From assembly GCA_035472475.1 (NCBI GenBank), contig DATIPA010000043.1, forward strand, positions 1 through 25,748: a stretch of 25,748 nt of DNA. The letters are read 5' to 3'. Under the pieces are notes generated by a model. The model was given only the letters and a program-made list of their open reading frames with translations. It ran no database searches and was not told where the DNA came from. Every line of letters starts with the position of its first letter. Position 1 is the stretch's first letter. Shown in pieces: positions 6,827 to 13,900 of the stretch. The stretch comes from JAFAXD01 sp035472475. Lineage in GTDB: Bacteria > Pseudomonadota > Alphaproteobacteria > Rhizobiales > Xanthobacteraceae. The position numbers were made by a program, and so were the translations under genes.

Positions 6827-7399
6827 ATGTTGCAACATCCGCGCTTTCGCTCGTTCAACTTCCAGCGCTGGATCGCCGAGAACCAGCAGTTTCTCAAGCC
6901 GCCGGTCGGAAACAAGCAGCTGTTCGACACCAAAACCGACATGACGGTCATGATCGTCGGCGGGCCCAACCAGCGCGTCGATTTTCATGACGATCCGGTC
7001 GAGGAATTTTTCTATCAGCTCAAGGGCGACATGGTTCTGAAGATCGCCGAAAACGGCAAGATCTACGACGTCCCGATCAAAGAGGGCGAGGTGTTTCTGA
7101 TCGGGCCGCACACCCCTCATTCCCCGCAGCGGCCGATCCCGGGCTCGGTCGGCCTCGTGGTCGAAGGCACGCGGCGCGAGACCGATATCGACGGTTTTGA
7201 ATGGTATTGCTTCAACTGCGGCGAGCGCGTGCATCGCGTCGAGGTGCAGGTCAAGGATATCGTGAAGGACCTGCCGCCGCTGTTCACCGCGTTCTACAAC
7301 AACCCGCAGGCGCGCACCTGCAAGCACTGCGGCAGCGTGCATCCCGGCAAAGAGCCGCCGCCCGGATGGGTGGCGATGGACGTGACCGCGGCGGCGTAA
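6827..7399 (+). CDS. nbaC: 3-hydroxyanthranilate 3,4-dioxygenase
   Basis: The 190-residue cupin aligns by memory with Cupriavidus metallidurans HAAO with an offset of three. Iron ligands are His54, Glu60 and His98; substrate contacts are Arg50, Arg102 and Glu113. The second, rubredoxin-like metal site is Cys128/Cys131 (CFNCGE) and Cys165/Cys168 (CKHCGS). All are present, so the enzyme should open 3-hydroxyanthranilate, or a close 2-aminophenol-type acid, to 2-amino-3-carboxymuconate semialdehyde with O2. AAAGGA sits about 6 bp before the ATG. It is second in a three-gene operon, 25 bp after the DapA-family gene and 7 bp before the FAD monooxygenase. No kynureninase or kynurenine monooxygenase is nearby, so the substrate need not come from tryptophan. 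Confidence 0.93.
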   Translation: MLQHPRFRSFNFQRWIAENQQFLKPPVGNKQLFDTKTDMTVMIVGGPNQRVDFHDDPVEEFFYQLKGDMVLKIAENGKIYDVPIKEGEVFLIGPHTPHSPQRPIPGSVGLVVEGTRRETDIDGFEWYCFNCGERVHRVEVQVKDIVKDLPPLFTAFYNNPQARTCKHCGSVHPGKEPPPGWVAMDVTAAA

Positions 7400-7406
7400 C
7401 CCTGCC

Positions 7407-9122
7407 ATGGCGATTGGCACGACGGCCCGCACACCGGTTCTGATCGTCGGCGGCGGGCCGATCGGGCTCGCGCTTGCGGCCGATCTCGGACGGCGCGGCG
7501 TCGCCGCCATCCTGGTCGAGAAGAACGAAAACAAGCTCGGCCCTGCCAAGATGCTGGAAGTAAGCGTGCGGACCATGGAGTTCTGCCGTCAGCTCGGCAT
7601 CGCTCACAAGGTTCGCAACTGGGGGTTCCCGCTCGACCATCCGCTCGACAACGCCTTCGTCACCGACATGACAAGTTACGAGATCGGGCGCATCCGGGTG
7701 CCGTCGCTCAGCGAGCGTAGCGATTCGGCCTTCAGTCCGGAGCGCGGCCTCATGTGCCCGCAGACCTGGTTCGATCCGATCCTGCAGGACTGCGCGCGGT
7801 CGTTCCCGCAGATCACGATTCGTCATGAGGTCATGCTCGAAAGCTTCGAGCAGGATCCGGCCGGCGTCACCGCGACGCTGCGCGATCAGCGCAACGGCGA
7901 TGTCGAGGTCGTGCGCGCCGACTACCTGGTCGGCTGCGATGGATTTGCATCGACGGTGCGCGATCTGCTCGGCATCGGAATCCGCGGCGAGCGCCATATC
8001 GACTGGTCGATGAACGTCTATCTGGGCATTCCGAATTTCTCGGCCCAGCACGACAAGGACCCGGCCGTCCGCTACGTCTTCGTCGGCCCGGAGGGAACCT
8101 GGTCGTTCATCTCATTTGTTGACGGCAAGGACCTGTGGCGGCTGCAGGTCGTCGGCCTCGACGAGACTAAATTACAGAATGCTGACATTCCGGCGCTGGT
8201 GCGGCGCTTCATGGGACGCGACATCCTCTACACGATCGAGGGCAAGACGCTGTGGGTGCGCAAGCGCACAGTCGCCGATCGCTTCATGGATGGGCGCGTT
8301 TTTCTGGCCGGCGATTCCGCGCACGCCCACCCACCCAACGGCGGACTCGGCATGAACACCGGCCTGCAGGACGCGTTCGACCTCGGCTGGAAGCTCGCCG
8401 CCATGATCCAGGGTTGGGGCGGCCCGGCGCTGCTCGAGAGCTACGACCCGGAGCGGCGGCCGGCGTCGGCGCGTGCCGCCGAGGTGTCGCTCTCCAACTA
8501 TCGGCGTCTGATCGACGGGACCAAGCACGCCGACATTCTGGCGCCGACACCGGCGGGCGACATCGCGCGGCGCGAAATCGGCGCTCGGCTCGTGCAAGAG
8601 AACATGAAATCCTGGCAGCCGACCGGCGTGCACCTCGGCTACATCTACCATCCCTCGCCGATCGTCGTACCCGACGACACGTCCAAGCCGGCCGACGATA
8701 CGGTCGGCTACGTGCCGACGACGTTCCCGGGTGCGCGCGCGCCGCATTGCTGGCTCGAGCCCGGCCGCTCCACGCTCGATCTCTTCGGCCACGGTTTCGC
8801 GCTGCTCGTGTTCTCCGACGTCGCAACCGGCCCGCTCGAGCGCGCGGCCGCGGTTGTTGGGCTGCCGCTGAGCGTGCACCGCATTGCGTCGCCGTCGGCT
8901 GCCGCGCTCTATGGACGGCGCTTGCTGCTGGTGCGCCCGGACGGACACGTTGCCTGGCGGTCGGACGTCCTTCCCGAGAACGCCACGGGCCTGATCGACA
9001 CCATCCGAGGCGCCGGCCCGCGCATTACAGCGCGACGCGCGCGGCGATCGCCGCAGCCGCGCCAAGCTGAAATGGCTTCCGCCGGAGATCCGCCCGCCTC
9101 ACGCCGCGTCGCGGTCGAGTAG
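7407..9122 (+). CDS. FAD-dependent aromatic monooxygenase (MhpA/TfdB/PheA type)
   Basis: The 571-residue class A flavoprotein hydroxylase has the Rossmann GxGxxG (VGGGPIGLALAADLG, 14-28), the DG motif (YLVGCDGFASTVRD, 173-186) and the GD motif (VFLAGDSAHAHPPNGG, 298-313; NTGLQDAFDLGWKL follows). A C-terminal thioredoxin-like region around STLDLFGHGFALLVF is typical of phenol/3-hydroxyphenylpropionate hydroxylases. It probably adds a hydroxyl to an aromatic acid using NAD(P)H, preparing the substrate for the dioxygenase just upstream. The start is 7 bp after that gene, so translation is likely coupled. The last roughly 30 residues are basic and unlike the family; a one-base shift near 9030-9040 would give a compact Ala-rich end stopping at 9070. 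The 3' end overlaps the convergent VOC gene by 24 bp. Confidence 0.88.
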   Translation: MAIGTTARTPVLIVGGGPIGLALAADLGRRGVAAILVEKNENKLGPAKMLEVSVRTMEFCRQLGIAHKVRNWGFPLDHPLDNAFVTDMTSYEIGRIRVPSLSERSDSAFSPERGLMCPQTWFDPILQDCARSFPQITIRHEVMLESFEQDPAGVTATLRDQRNGDVEVVRADYLVGCDGFASTVRDLLGIGIRGERHIDWSMNVYLGIPNFSAQHDKDPAVRYVFVGPEGTWSFISFVDGKDLWRLQVVGLDETKLQNADIPALVRRFMGRDILYTIEGKTLWVRKRTVADRFMDGRVFLAGDSAHAHPPNGGLGMNTGLQDAFDLGWKLAAMIQGWGGPALLESYDPERRPASARAAEVSLSNYRRLIDGTKHADILAPTPAGDIARREIGARLVQENMKSWQPTGVHLGYIYHPSPIVVPDDTSKPADDTVGYVPTTFPGARAPHCWLEPGRSTLDLFGHGFALLVFSDVATGPLERAAAVVGLPLSVHRIASPSAAALYGRRLLLVRPDGHVAWRSDVLPENATGLIDTIRGAGPRITARRARRSPQPRQAEMASAGDPPASRRVAVE

Positions 9123-9488
9123 CTCGATTGACACGCCTTCGGGCGCACGCAGGAAGGCGACGCGCACGCCGGGCCGGACCGTTGTCGGCTCCATGGTGAA
9201 ATGCACGCCCTTGGCCCTGAGGTCGGCGACCACGGCGTCGATGCCGTTGACGCGGAGGCCGAAGTGATCGAGCCCCTGATGGGGGTGAGGCGGCGCTGGA
9301 CTGACATTGCTGCCGGCAGCGACCGGCATGATGAACACGTCAACCCCGCCGAGCTTGAGATCGATGCGCGGCTGTCCGCCTTGGACGCTGCGCAGGATCT
9401 GGGCGCCGAACATGCGCTCGTAGAACGCCGCGGTTGCCTCCGGATCGGGGCTGCGCAGATGCATGTGATCGTAGGTGAACTCGGCCAT
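9099..9488 (-). CDS. VOC (glyoxalase/bleomycin resistance/dioxygenase) family protein
   Basis: The 129-residue protein shows the paired beta-alpha-beta-beta-beta modules of vicinal oxygen chelate proteins: YDHMHLRSPDPEATAAFYE (6-24) and GLDHFGLRV (72-80). Plausible metal ligands are His8 or His10, His75 and Glu122 (GVSIELLD). Candidate roles include epimerase, isomerase, lyase or extradiol-type chemistry; none can be chosen from sequence. GGAGG lies about 6 bp before the ATG. It is the last gene of the thiolase-MaoC-VOC unit, 64 bp after the MaoC gene, and its 3' end overlaps the monooxygenase. Confidence 0.87.
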   Translation of the reverse strand: MAEFTYDHMHLRSPDPEATAAFYERMFGAQILRSVQGGQPRIDLKLGGVDVFIMPVAAGSNVSPAPPHPHQGLDHFGLRVNGIDAVVADLRAKGVHFTMEPTTVRPGVRVAFLRAPEGVSIELLDRDAA

Positions 9489-9552
9489 TTGAGCCTCCGG
9501 CGCTGGACCGCGCCAACACTAGGACGCGCGGACCGCAGACGCCAAGCGGCAG

Positions 9553-10002
9553 CTACGCAGGCCTGCGTGGCACCAGGAGATTACCGACCGTGATCTGCAC
9601 CGGCTCGTCGTTCTGATTGAAGGTGGTCGTGCGCACCTTGACGAGGCCTTGGTCGGGACGCGACTTCGATGCGCGGACGTCCAGGATTTCGCTCACGAGA
9701 TGGAGCTCGTCGCCCGGCTTCACCGCGCGCGGCCAGCGGAACTCGTCGAAGCCAAGCCCGATGATGCCGCCGGCCGGTTTGAGCTCGCCGGCGACCAGGA
9801 GCCGCATGGTGAGCGCGGCGGTGTACCAGCCGCTCGCCGCCAGCCCGCCGAACACCGTACTGCGCGCAGCCGCGTCCTCGAGGTGGAACGGCTGCGGGTC
9901 ATACTCGGCCGCGAACGCGATCGCACTTGCCTTATCGACGCGTAGCCGCGGCGAGCGGTAGGTCTGCCCGACCGCGAAGTCCTCGAGGTAGTGCACGTTC
10001 AT
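9553..10002 (-). CDS. MaoC-like hotdog-fold dehydratase (enoyl-CoA hydratase type)
   Basis: The 149-residue protein carries the hydratase-2 motif as FAAEYDPQPFHLED, with catalytic Asp35 and His40, followed by FGGLAASGW (about 51-59). Later strands GIIGLGFDEFRWPRAV and KPGDELHLVSEI complete the hotdog. It should hydrate or dehydrate an acyl-CoA; the DPQPFH variant is frequent in catabolic and fatty-acid MaoC proteins. The ATG at 10002 was chosen over in-frame upstream starts because the family N-terminus (YLEDFAVGQTYRS) begins there and the longer version would overlap the thiolase gene. It begins 13 bp after the thiolase stop, indicating a shared transcript. Confidence 0.9.
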   Translation of the reverse strand: MNVHYLEDFAVGQTYRSPRLRVDKASAIAFAAEYDPQPFHLEDAAARSTVFGGLAASGWYTAALTMRLLVAGELKPAGGIIGLGFDEFRWPRAVKPGDELHLVSEILDVRASKSRPDQGLVKVRTTTFNQNDEPVQITVGNLLVPRRPA

Positions 10003-10015
10003 TTTGGCCGAGCGA

Positions 10016-11209
10016 TCAATGCAGGCGCTCGACCGCAACCGCCGTGGCTTCGCCGCCGCCGATGCAGAGCGATGCAACGCCGCGCTTACCGCCCTTCTTC
10101 TCGAGTGCGTTGAGGAGCGTGACGATGATGCGAGCGCCGGTCGCGCCGATCGGATGCCCGAGCGCGCAGGCGCCGCCATGCACGTTGACCCGCTCATGAT
10201 CGAGCGCAAGGTCGCGCATCGCCGCCATCACGACGACCGCGAATGCCTCGTTGATCTCGAACAGATCGACGTCGTCCTTCGACCAGCCGACCTTGCCCAG
10301 CAGCTTGCGGATGGCGCCGATCGGCGCGGTCGTGAACCACGCCGGCTCCTGGGCGTGGCTTGCGTGGCCGCGAATGACCGCCAGGACCGGAAGCCCTTCG
10401 CGCTCCGCGATCGACCGGCGCGTGAGCACGAGGGCGGCTGCCCCATCGGCATTCGCGCTCGAGCTTGCCGCGGTGATGGTGCCGTCGGGTCGGAACGCCG
10501 GCTTGAGGGTCGGGATCTTGTCGGGCGACACCTTGAGCGGGTTTTCGTCGCGTTTGACGGTAAGATCGCCGGCCTTGGCCGCGATCTTGACCGGCACGAT
10601 CTCGGAATCAAAGGCACCGCTCTCGACCGCGGTCTTCGCCCGGCGCAGGGAGATTTCGGCGTAGCGATCCTGCGACTTGCGGTCGAACTGATACTGCTGC
10701 GCGGTGTCTTCGCCGAACGTACCCATGGAGCGCCCCTTTTCGTAGGCGTCCTCGAGACCATCGAGCGCCGCGTGATCGAAAATCTGTCCGTGGCCGAACC
10801 GATAGCCGGCGCGCGCCTGGCTCAACAGATAAGGCGCGTTCGACATGCTCTCCATGCCGCCGGCGACCACGATCTCGGCCGATCCCGCGGTAATGAGATC
10901 ATGACCAAGCATCACGGCCTTCATGCCGGAGCCGCACACCTTGTTGATGGTGGTGGCGCCGGTCGCATCCGGCAGGCCCGCGCCGCGTGCCGCCTGACGC
11001 GCGGGGGCCTGGCCCTGGCCCGCCGGCAGGACACAGCCCATCAGGACTTCGTCGATGCGCTCGGGCGCGAGGCCGGCGCGTTCCACCGCAGTCTTGATCA
11101 CGGTTGAACCGAGCCGTGGAGCGGCAATCGGCGAGAGCTCGCCCTGGAAACGGCCAAGCGGGGTGCGCACCGAGGCGGCGATGACGACGGGATCGCTTCG
11201 TTCACTCAT
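10016..11209 (-). CDS. Acetyl-CoA C-acyltransferase (thiolase)
   Basis: At 397 residues this is full thiolase length with all catalytic elements: nucleophile Cys92 in NKVCGSGMK (89-97), NEAF near residue 322, His352 in GACALGHPIGATGAR, and Cys382 in SLCIGGGE. It should cleave 3-oxoacyl-CoA or condense acetyl-CoA units in the cytoplasm. The specificity (acetoacetyl-CoA, longer chains or 3-oxoadipyl-CoA) is not readable. Being first in a unit with a MaoC hydratase suggests beta-oxidation-like processing of a catabolic CoA ester rather than polyhydroxyalkanoate synthesis, since no phaB/phaC is near. GGAGA precedes the ATG by about 6 bp. Upstream lie a sigma70-like promoter and a 24-bp palindrome (listed separately). 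Confidence 0.93.
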   Translation of the reverse strand: MSERSDPVVIAASVRTPLGRFQGELSPIAAPRLGSTVIKTAVERAGLAPERIDEVLMGCVLPAGQGQAPARQAARGAGLPDATGATTINKVCGSGMKAVMLGHDLITAGSAEIVVAGGMESMSNAPYLLSQARAGYRFGHGQIFDHAALDGLEDAYEKGRSMGTFGEDTAQQYQFDRKSQDRYAEISLRRAKTAVESGAFDSEIVPVKIAAKAGDLTVKRDENPLKVSPDKIPTLKPAFRPDGTITAASSSANADGAAALVLTRRSIAEREGLPVLAVIRGHASHAQEPAWFTTAPIGAIRKLLGKVGWSKDDVDLFEINEAFAVVVMAAMRDLALDHERVNVHGGACALGHPIGATGARIIVTLLNALEKKGGKRGVASLCIGGGEATAVAVERLH

Positions 11210-11278
11210 GGGGTTCTCCGGTCACGAGGGCGCCGGCGATGCCACCTGCGAGTTCGCATCACATGGCATGACGTCGCA

Positions 11279-11302
11279 TATTGATGACGATCGTAATCAA
11301 TA
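11279..11302. promoter_or_regulatory. 24-bp near-perfect palindrome, candidate repressor operator
   Basis: The outer half-sites are TATTGAT (11279-11285) and ATCAATA (11296-11302) around the self-complementary core ACGATCGT (11287-11294). Eleven of twelve base pairs match; only 11286/11295 (G/A) fail. It begins 70 bp upstream of the thiolase ATG and touches the candidate -10 element, the classical place for a dimeric repressor (TetR, MarR or GntR type) to block transcription. No regulator gene is in the window, so the partner is unknown. Confidence 0.65.
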
Positions 11303-11339
11303 AAATGAGGCCCGCGGCGCCGGTTGTCAAGCAGGCCTC
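11299..11339 (-). terminator. Possible terminator hairpin after the amidohydrolase gene
   Basis: Reading the minus strand, GAGGCCTGC (11331-11339) can pair with GCGGGCCTC (11307-11315) through 8 of 9 bases over a 15-nt loop. ATTTTATT (11299-11306) follows. It begins 7 bp after the amidohydrolase stop, so it could end that operon, while the loop also contains the -35 of the next promoter. The T-run is interrupted, so termination may be partial. Confidence 0.45.
11302..11330 (-). promoter_or_regulatory. Candidate sigma70 promoter of the thiolase-MaoC-VOC unit
   Basis: On the minus strand a consensus -35 TTGACA (11325-11330) is followed after 17 bp by CATTTT (11302-11307), a weak -10. Transcription would start near 11295, inside the palindrome. 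The -35 and spacing are good and the -10 matches only in part. Confidence 0.5.
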
Positions 11340-11346
11340 CCATGCG

Positions 11347-12330
11347 TCAGTTGACGAGATTGCATAGCGCTTCGGCATTGGTGCACTCGATCGCGCGCAT
11401 TTCATCGGGCGTGAAGCGGAGGCGTCCGAGCTGATCGATCGTCGACTTCGCCAACAGGAACGGGTGATCGGTGCCGAATAGCAGGCGGCTCGTCGGCATG
11501 ATGGTGCGCACTGCCGCCATCGCGGGCTCGTTGGTGGCACTCACCACGTCGAAGTTCAAGCCTTGCAGGGCGCCGGCTATTCCGTTCGGCAGCCAAGCCG
11601 CCTTCTGGTCCGGCGTCAGCCGCCGCAGCAGGCCGGCTTCGATCCGGCGGGCCAGCATGAACACGGTGCCGCCCGCGTGCGGGAAGATGAACTTGATGTT
11701 GGAACAGCGGGCGAGTGTCCCGCTCGCAACCAGGCTGGCGATCGTGCGGGTGGTGTCGAACACGAATTCCATGGTCGGTTTGGCGAACCACGGATTGTCG
11801 ATTCGCCCGCTGGTGTTGGCGACCGGATGCACGAACACCGGCGCGGCGCGCCGATTGAGCTCGTCCATCACCGCCGCAAAGCTCGGGTCTCCGAGCCACT
11901 TGCCGGCGTAGCTCGAGTGCAGTCCGATCCCATTGAGCTTGAGTACGTCGAGCGCGTGCTTGATCTCCGCGAACGCGCCGGCTTCGTCCGGCAGCGGGAT
12001 TGGCGCAAACGCGCCAAAGCGCCCGTTGTGGTCGCGCATCATCTGCGCGGCCAGTTCGTTGAACTCGCGCGCCGCCTCGCGCGCTGCGACCGCATCGCCG
12101 AACCAAAGGCCGGGACTCGTCAACGAGACCATGACGGTGTCGATCGCATGGGTCTCCATCATCGCCAGTGCCCGCTCGGGCGACCAATCGAGATACATCG
12201 ATGACGGGAAGTCGGGCGAATCCTCGATCAGCGCGTCGAGCATCCGCTTGGTGAATTGCTTCGGGTAGATGTGTTGATGAACGTCGATGCGCCGGCGCTT
12301 GCGGGAGCCGGCCGGTGTCGCCTCGGGCAT
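11347..12330 (-). CDS. Amidohydrolase, ACMSD / 6-methylsalicylate decarboxylase-like
   Basis: The 327-residue metal-dependent hydrolase has the HxH motif at His18/His20 (RIDVHQHIYP), His168 (PVFVHPVANTSG), His218 (FIFPHAGGTVF) and Asp288 (LLFGTDHPF), the metal-ligand pattern of the ACMSD superfamily. Segments such as DWSPERALAMME and GIGLHSSYAGKWLGD resemble aromatic-acid decarboxylases (6-methylsalicylate type) more than classical ACMSD. Non-oxidative decarboxylation of a ring or ring-fission acid is the likely role, and it could act after the dioxygenase at 6827. The ATG at 12330 is chosen because AGGAGGA lies 6 bp upstream. That Shine-Dalgarno overlaps the stop codon of the small membrane protein gene, so the two are translationally coupled. 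Confidence 0.88.
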   Translation of the reverse strand: MPEATPAGSRKRRRIDVHQHIYPKQFTKRMLDALIEDSPDFPSSMYLDWSPERALAMMETHAIDTVMVSLTSPGLWFGDAVAAREAAREFNELAAQMMRDHNGRFGAFAPIPLPDEAGAFAEIKHALDVLKLNGIGLHSSYAGKWLGDPSFAAVMDELNRRAAPVFVHPVANTSGRIDNPWFAKPTMEFVFDTTRTIASLVASGTLARCSNIKFIFPHAGGTVFMLARRIEAGLLRRLTPDQKAAWLPNGIAGALQGLNFDVVSATNEPAMAAVRTIMPTSRLLFGTDHPFLLAKSTIDQLGRLRFTPDEMRAIECTNAEALCNLVN

Positions 12331-12336
12331 GTCGTG

Positions 12337-12343
12337 TCCTCCT
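12337..12343 (-). promoter_or_regulatory. Shine-Dalgarno of the amidohydrolase gene, overlapping the preceding stop
   Basis: On the minus strand AGGAGGA lies 6 bp before the ATG at 12330 and shares two bases with the TAG stop (12342-12344) of the 54-codon gene. This decides the amidohydrolase start and implies coupled translation. Confidence 0.75.
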
Positions 12344-12506
12344 ATTTTTTCTTGTGCTTGCGCGGCGGGTCGCGCGGTTCGGCGCGCTTGGCGCCTTGAA
12401 ACAGGTGCCGGACTGCGCTCACGCCGACAATCCCGCACAGCACCGCGCCGACCGCGAGATAGAGCCAGCCGGAATCGAGCATCAGTTGGAACGCAGCGTT
12501 GTCCAT
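12342..12506 (-). CDS. 54-residue single-pass membrane protein
   Basis: This short gene encodes a small protein with a hydrophobic span (WLYLAVGAVLCGIVGVSAV, about 14-32) and a highly basic C-terminal tail ending RKHKKK. By the positive-inside rule the tail should be cytoplasmic. AAGGA lies about 8 bp before the ATG. It sits 18 bp after the TTC38-like gene and its stop overlaps the Shine-Dalgarno of the amidohydrolase gene, so it is embedded in an operon, which supports it being real. I recognise no family. It could anchor or recruit one of its soluble neighbours to the membrane, but this is only inference from context. Confidence 0.7.
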   Translation of the reverse strand: MDNAAFQLMLDSGWLYLAVGAVLCGIVGVSAVRHLFQGAKRAEPRDPPRKHKKK

Positions 12507-12524
12507 ATTTGATGATCCTTATCC

Positions 12525-13838
12525 TCAGCTGGCCAAACTCAACCACGACCGATCAAGTGGCGATAGCGTCTTGCCGGCGGTCTTGGCAGTCCAATAGGTC
12601 TTGGCGTCCGACTTGCGGCCGCAGTCGAGCAGGCTGCGGAAATAGGTCTGACGGAACAGATCGACCTGCGCGTCACTGCCGCCGACGACCGTCACGTTTG
12701 CCATCACAGGATCGAGCAATTCAGCGCTGCGCGCGGCCTCTCCGCGCGCATAAGCGGCGCAGGCGTCGATCAATGCGCGGCCGACCGGCGCCCAGCTGCG
12801 CGTCGCCTCGGCGTCGCCACGGCGGGCGCGTTCCGCAACCCGCGCCCGCAGCTGCTCGAGCGCGGATGTGCGCCCTGCCCGCGCCAGCGCAAACGCGAAA
12901 TGCGCGTCGAGGAACGGCATGTAGTGCTCTTCGATGTGGCTCTCCGCCCGATCGGCAAGCTCCGGCCAATAATGGTCGACGCGTTCGCCCGCCATTTCGA
13001 CCCGCCACAGCAACGCGATCGCGTCTGCCTGTTCGACCACGAGATCGCGCGTAATCCCCCAGACGTGGTGTGCAAAAACGTCGAGCGCGCTCGCGCGGTC
13101 GAGTTCGGCGACATGCGCGACGCCGAGGTGCCACGCGTTATGGCAGTGGATGACGCGCCCCATACTCATCCAGATCGGCAAAAAGCCTTCGAGAATGCGG
13201 ACGCCTTCGTGCCGTTCGTCCCGGCGGAGATAGATATGCGCCACGCAATGATGCGCCCACGGGTTGCGCGGTTCGATCTCGAGCGCCCGCTCGACGGTGC
13301 GCCGCGCACCCTCAACGTCGCCGCACAGCTCCTGTGCGAACGCGAAGCTCGCCAGAAAATCCGGATCATCGGCATTCGCGTCCGCGAGCCGCGCCATGTG
13401 CCCGCGAAAACGCTCGCCCTCGTGCTGCTGGCCGAGGACGTAATACAGAAACTCCGCGATCTTCGCCGCCAAGAGATCGCGCGGCCACGCCCGAGTAATG
13501 TCCTCGAGGACCGCGACCGAACCGAGGTGGTCCTTGCGGCCCCACAACGTCAAGGCACGGTGGAGCTGCCGCTCACGCTCGGTCGCCGACGCCAGCAAAG
13601 GCTGGGCCGCGGCAAGATACCCAGCCGCGGCCTGATCGGCGGCAGCGGTCTGCCCGAACAGGCAAAACGATGCCGCGCCGAGCTGGATCATCGGTGAGCC
13701 CGGAAACGACTTGGCATCTTCCAGAATGGCTTCCGCGCCGCGGTCGATACGCGCGAGCCGCGCCGTGAACCAGTCGATCGATGCGATCTCGGCATCGGAC
13801 TGGGCGGTGATCGGCAACCCGCGCCGGTCGAATGTCAT
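12525..13838 (-). CDS. TTC38-like tetratricopeptide repeat protein
   Basis: The 437-residue soluble protein is built of helix pairs: a TPR-like repeat at about 163-196 (DFLASFAFAQELCGDVEGAR then ALEIEPRNPWAHH), and a His-rich centre with WAHHCVAHIYLRRDE (194-208) and HCHNAWHLGVAHVAELD (231-247). This layout, with conserved HxxAH and NxWHLAL-type motifs, is that of the TTC38 family, found in animals and many alpha- and actinobacteria and lacking a defined biochemical role. No signal peptide. AGGAGA lies about 8 bp before the ATG. It is first of a three-gene unit with the 54-residue membrane protein and the amidohydrolase and is divergent from the solute-binding protein gene. A scaffold or partner role is possible but unproven. 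Confidence 0.82.
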   Translation of the reverse strand: MTFDRRGLPITAQSDAEIASIDWFTARLARIDRGAEAILEDAKSFPGSPMIQLGAASFCLFGQTAAADQAAAGYLAAAQPLLASATERERQLHRALTLWGRKDHLGSVAVLEDITRAWPRDLLAAKIAEFLYYVLGQQHEGERFRGHMARLADANADDPDFLASFAFAQELCGDVEGARRTVERALEIEPRNPWAHHCVAHIYLRRDERHEGVRILEGFLPIWMSMGRVIHCHNAWHLGVAHVAELDRASALDVFAHHVWGITRDLVVEQADAIALLWRVEMAGERVDHYWPELADRAESHIEEHYMPFLDAHFAFALARAGRTSALEQLRARVAERARRGDAEATRSWAPVGRALIDACAAYARGEAARSAELLDPVMANVTVVGGSDAQVDLFRQTYFRSLLDCGRKSDAKTYWTAKTAGKTLSPLDRSWLSLAS

Positions 13839-13886
13839 TCGGCCATTCTCCTAGCAGCAGCGTCGGGATAGGATTTGCCAAAAAGC

Positions 13887-13894
13887 GAGGGAGG
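13887..13894 (+). promoter_or_regulatory. Shine-Dalgarno fixing a GTG start
   Basis: GAGGGAGG lies 6 bp before GTG at 13901. It decides the start of the solute-binding protein gene against the ATG at 13832, which would overlap the divergent gene and bury the signal peptide. Confidence 0.75.
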
Positions 13895-13900
13895 TGCGCC

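Noticed and set aside
6827..7399. Complete kynurenine pathway
   Set aside because: Only the 3-hydroxyanthranilate dioxygenase is certain; kynureninase, KMO and tryptophan dioxygenase are absent, and the ACMSD-like gene is closer to another decarboxylase subgroup.
8172..9065. Long minus-strand open frame opposite the FAD monooxygenase
   Set aside because: Arg-rich, no motifs, and it lies wholly antisense to a well-supported gene; long antisense frames are expected at this GC content.
12287..13054. Plus-strand frame of 255 codons across the amidohydrolase/TTC38 operon
   Set aside because: It is Arg/Pro-rich, antisense to two supported genes and resembles no family.
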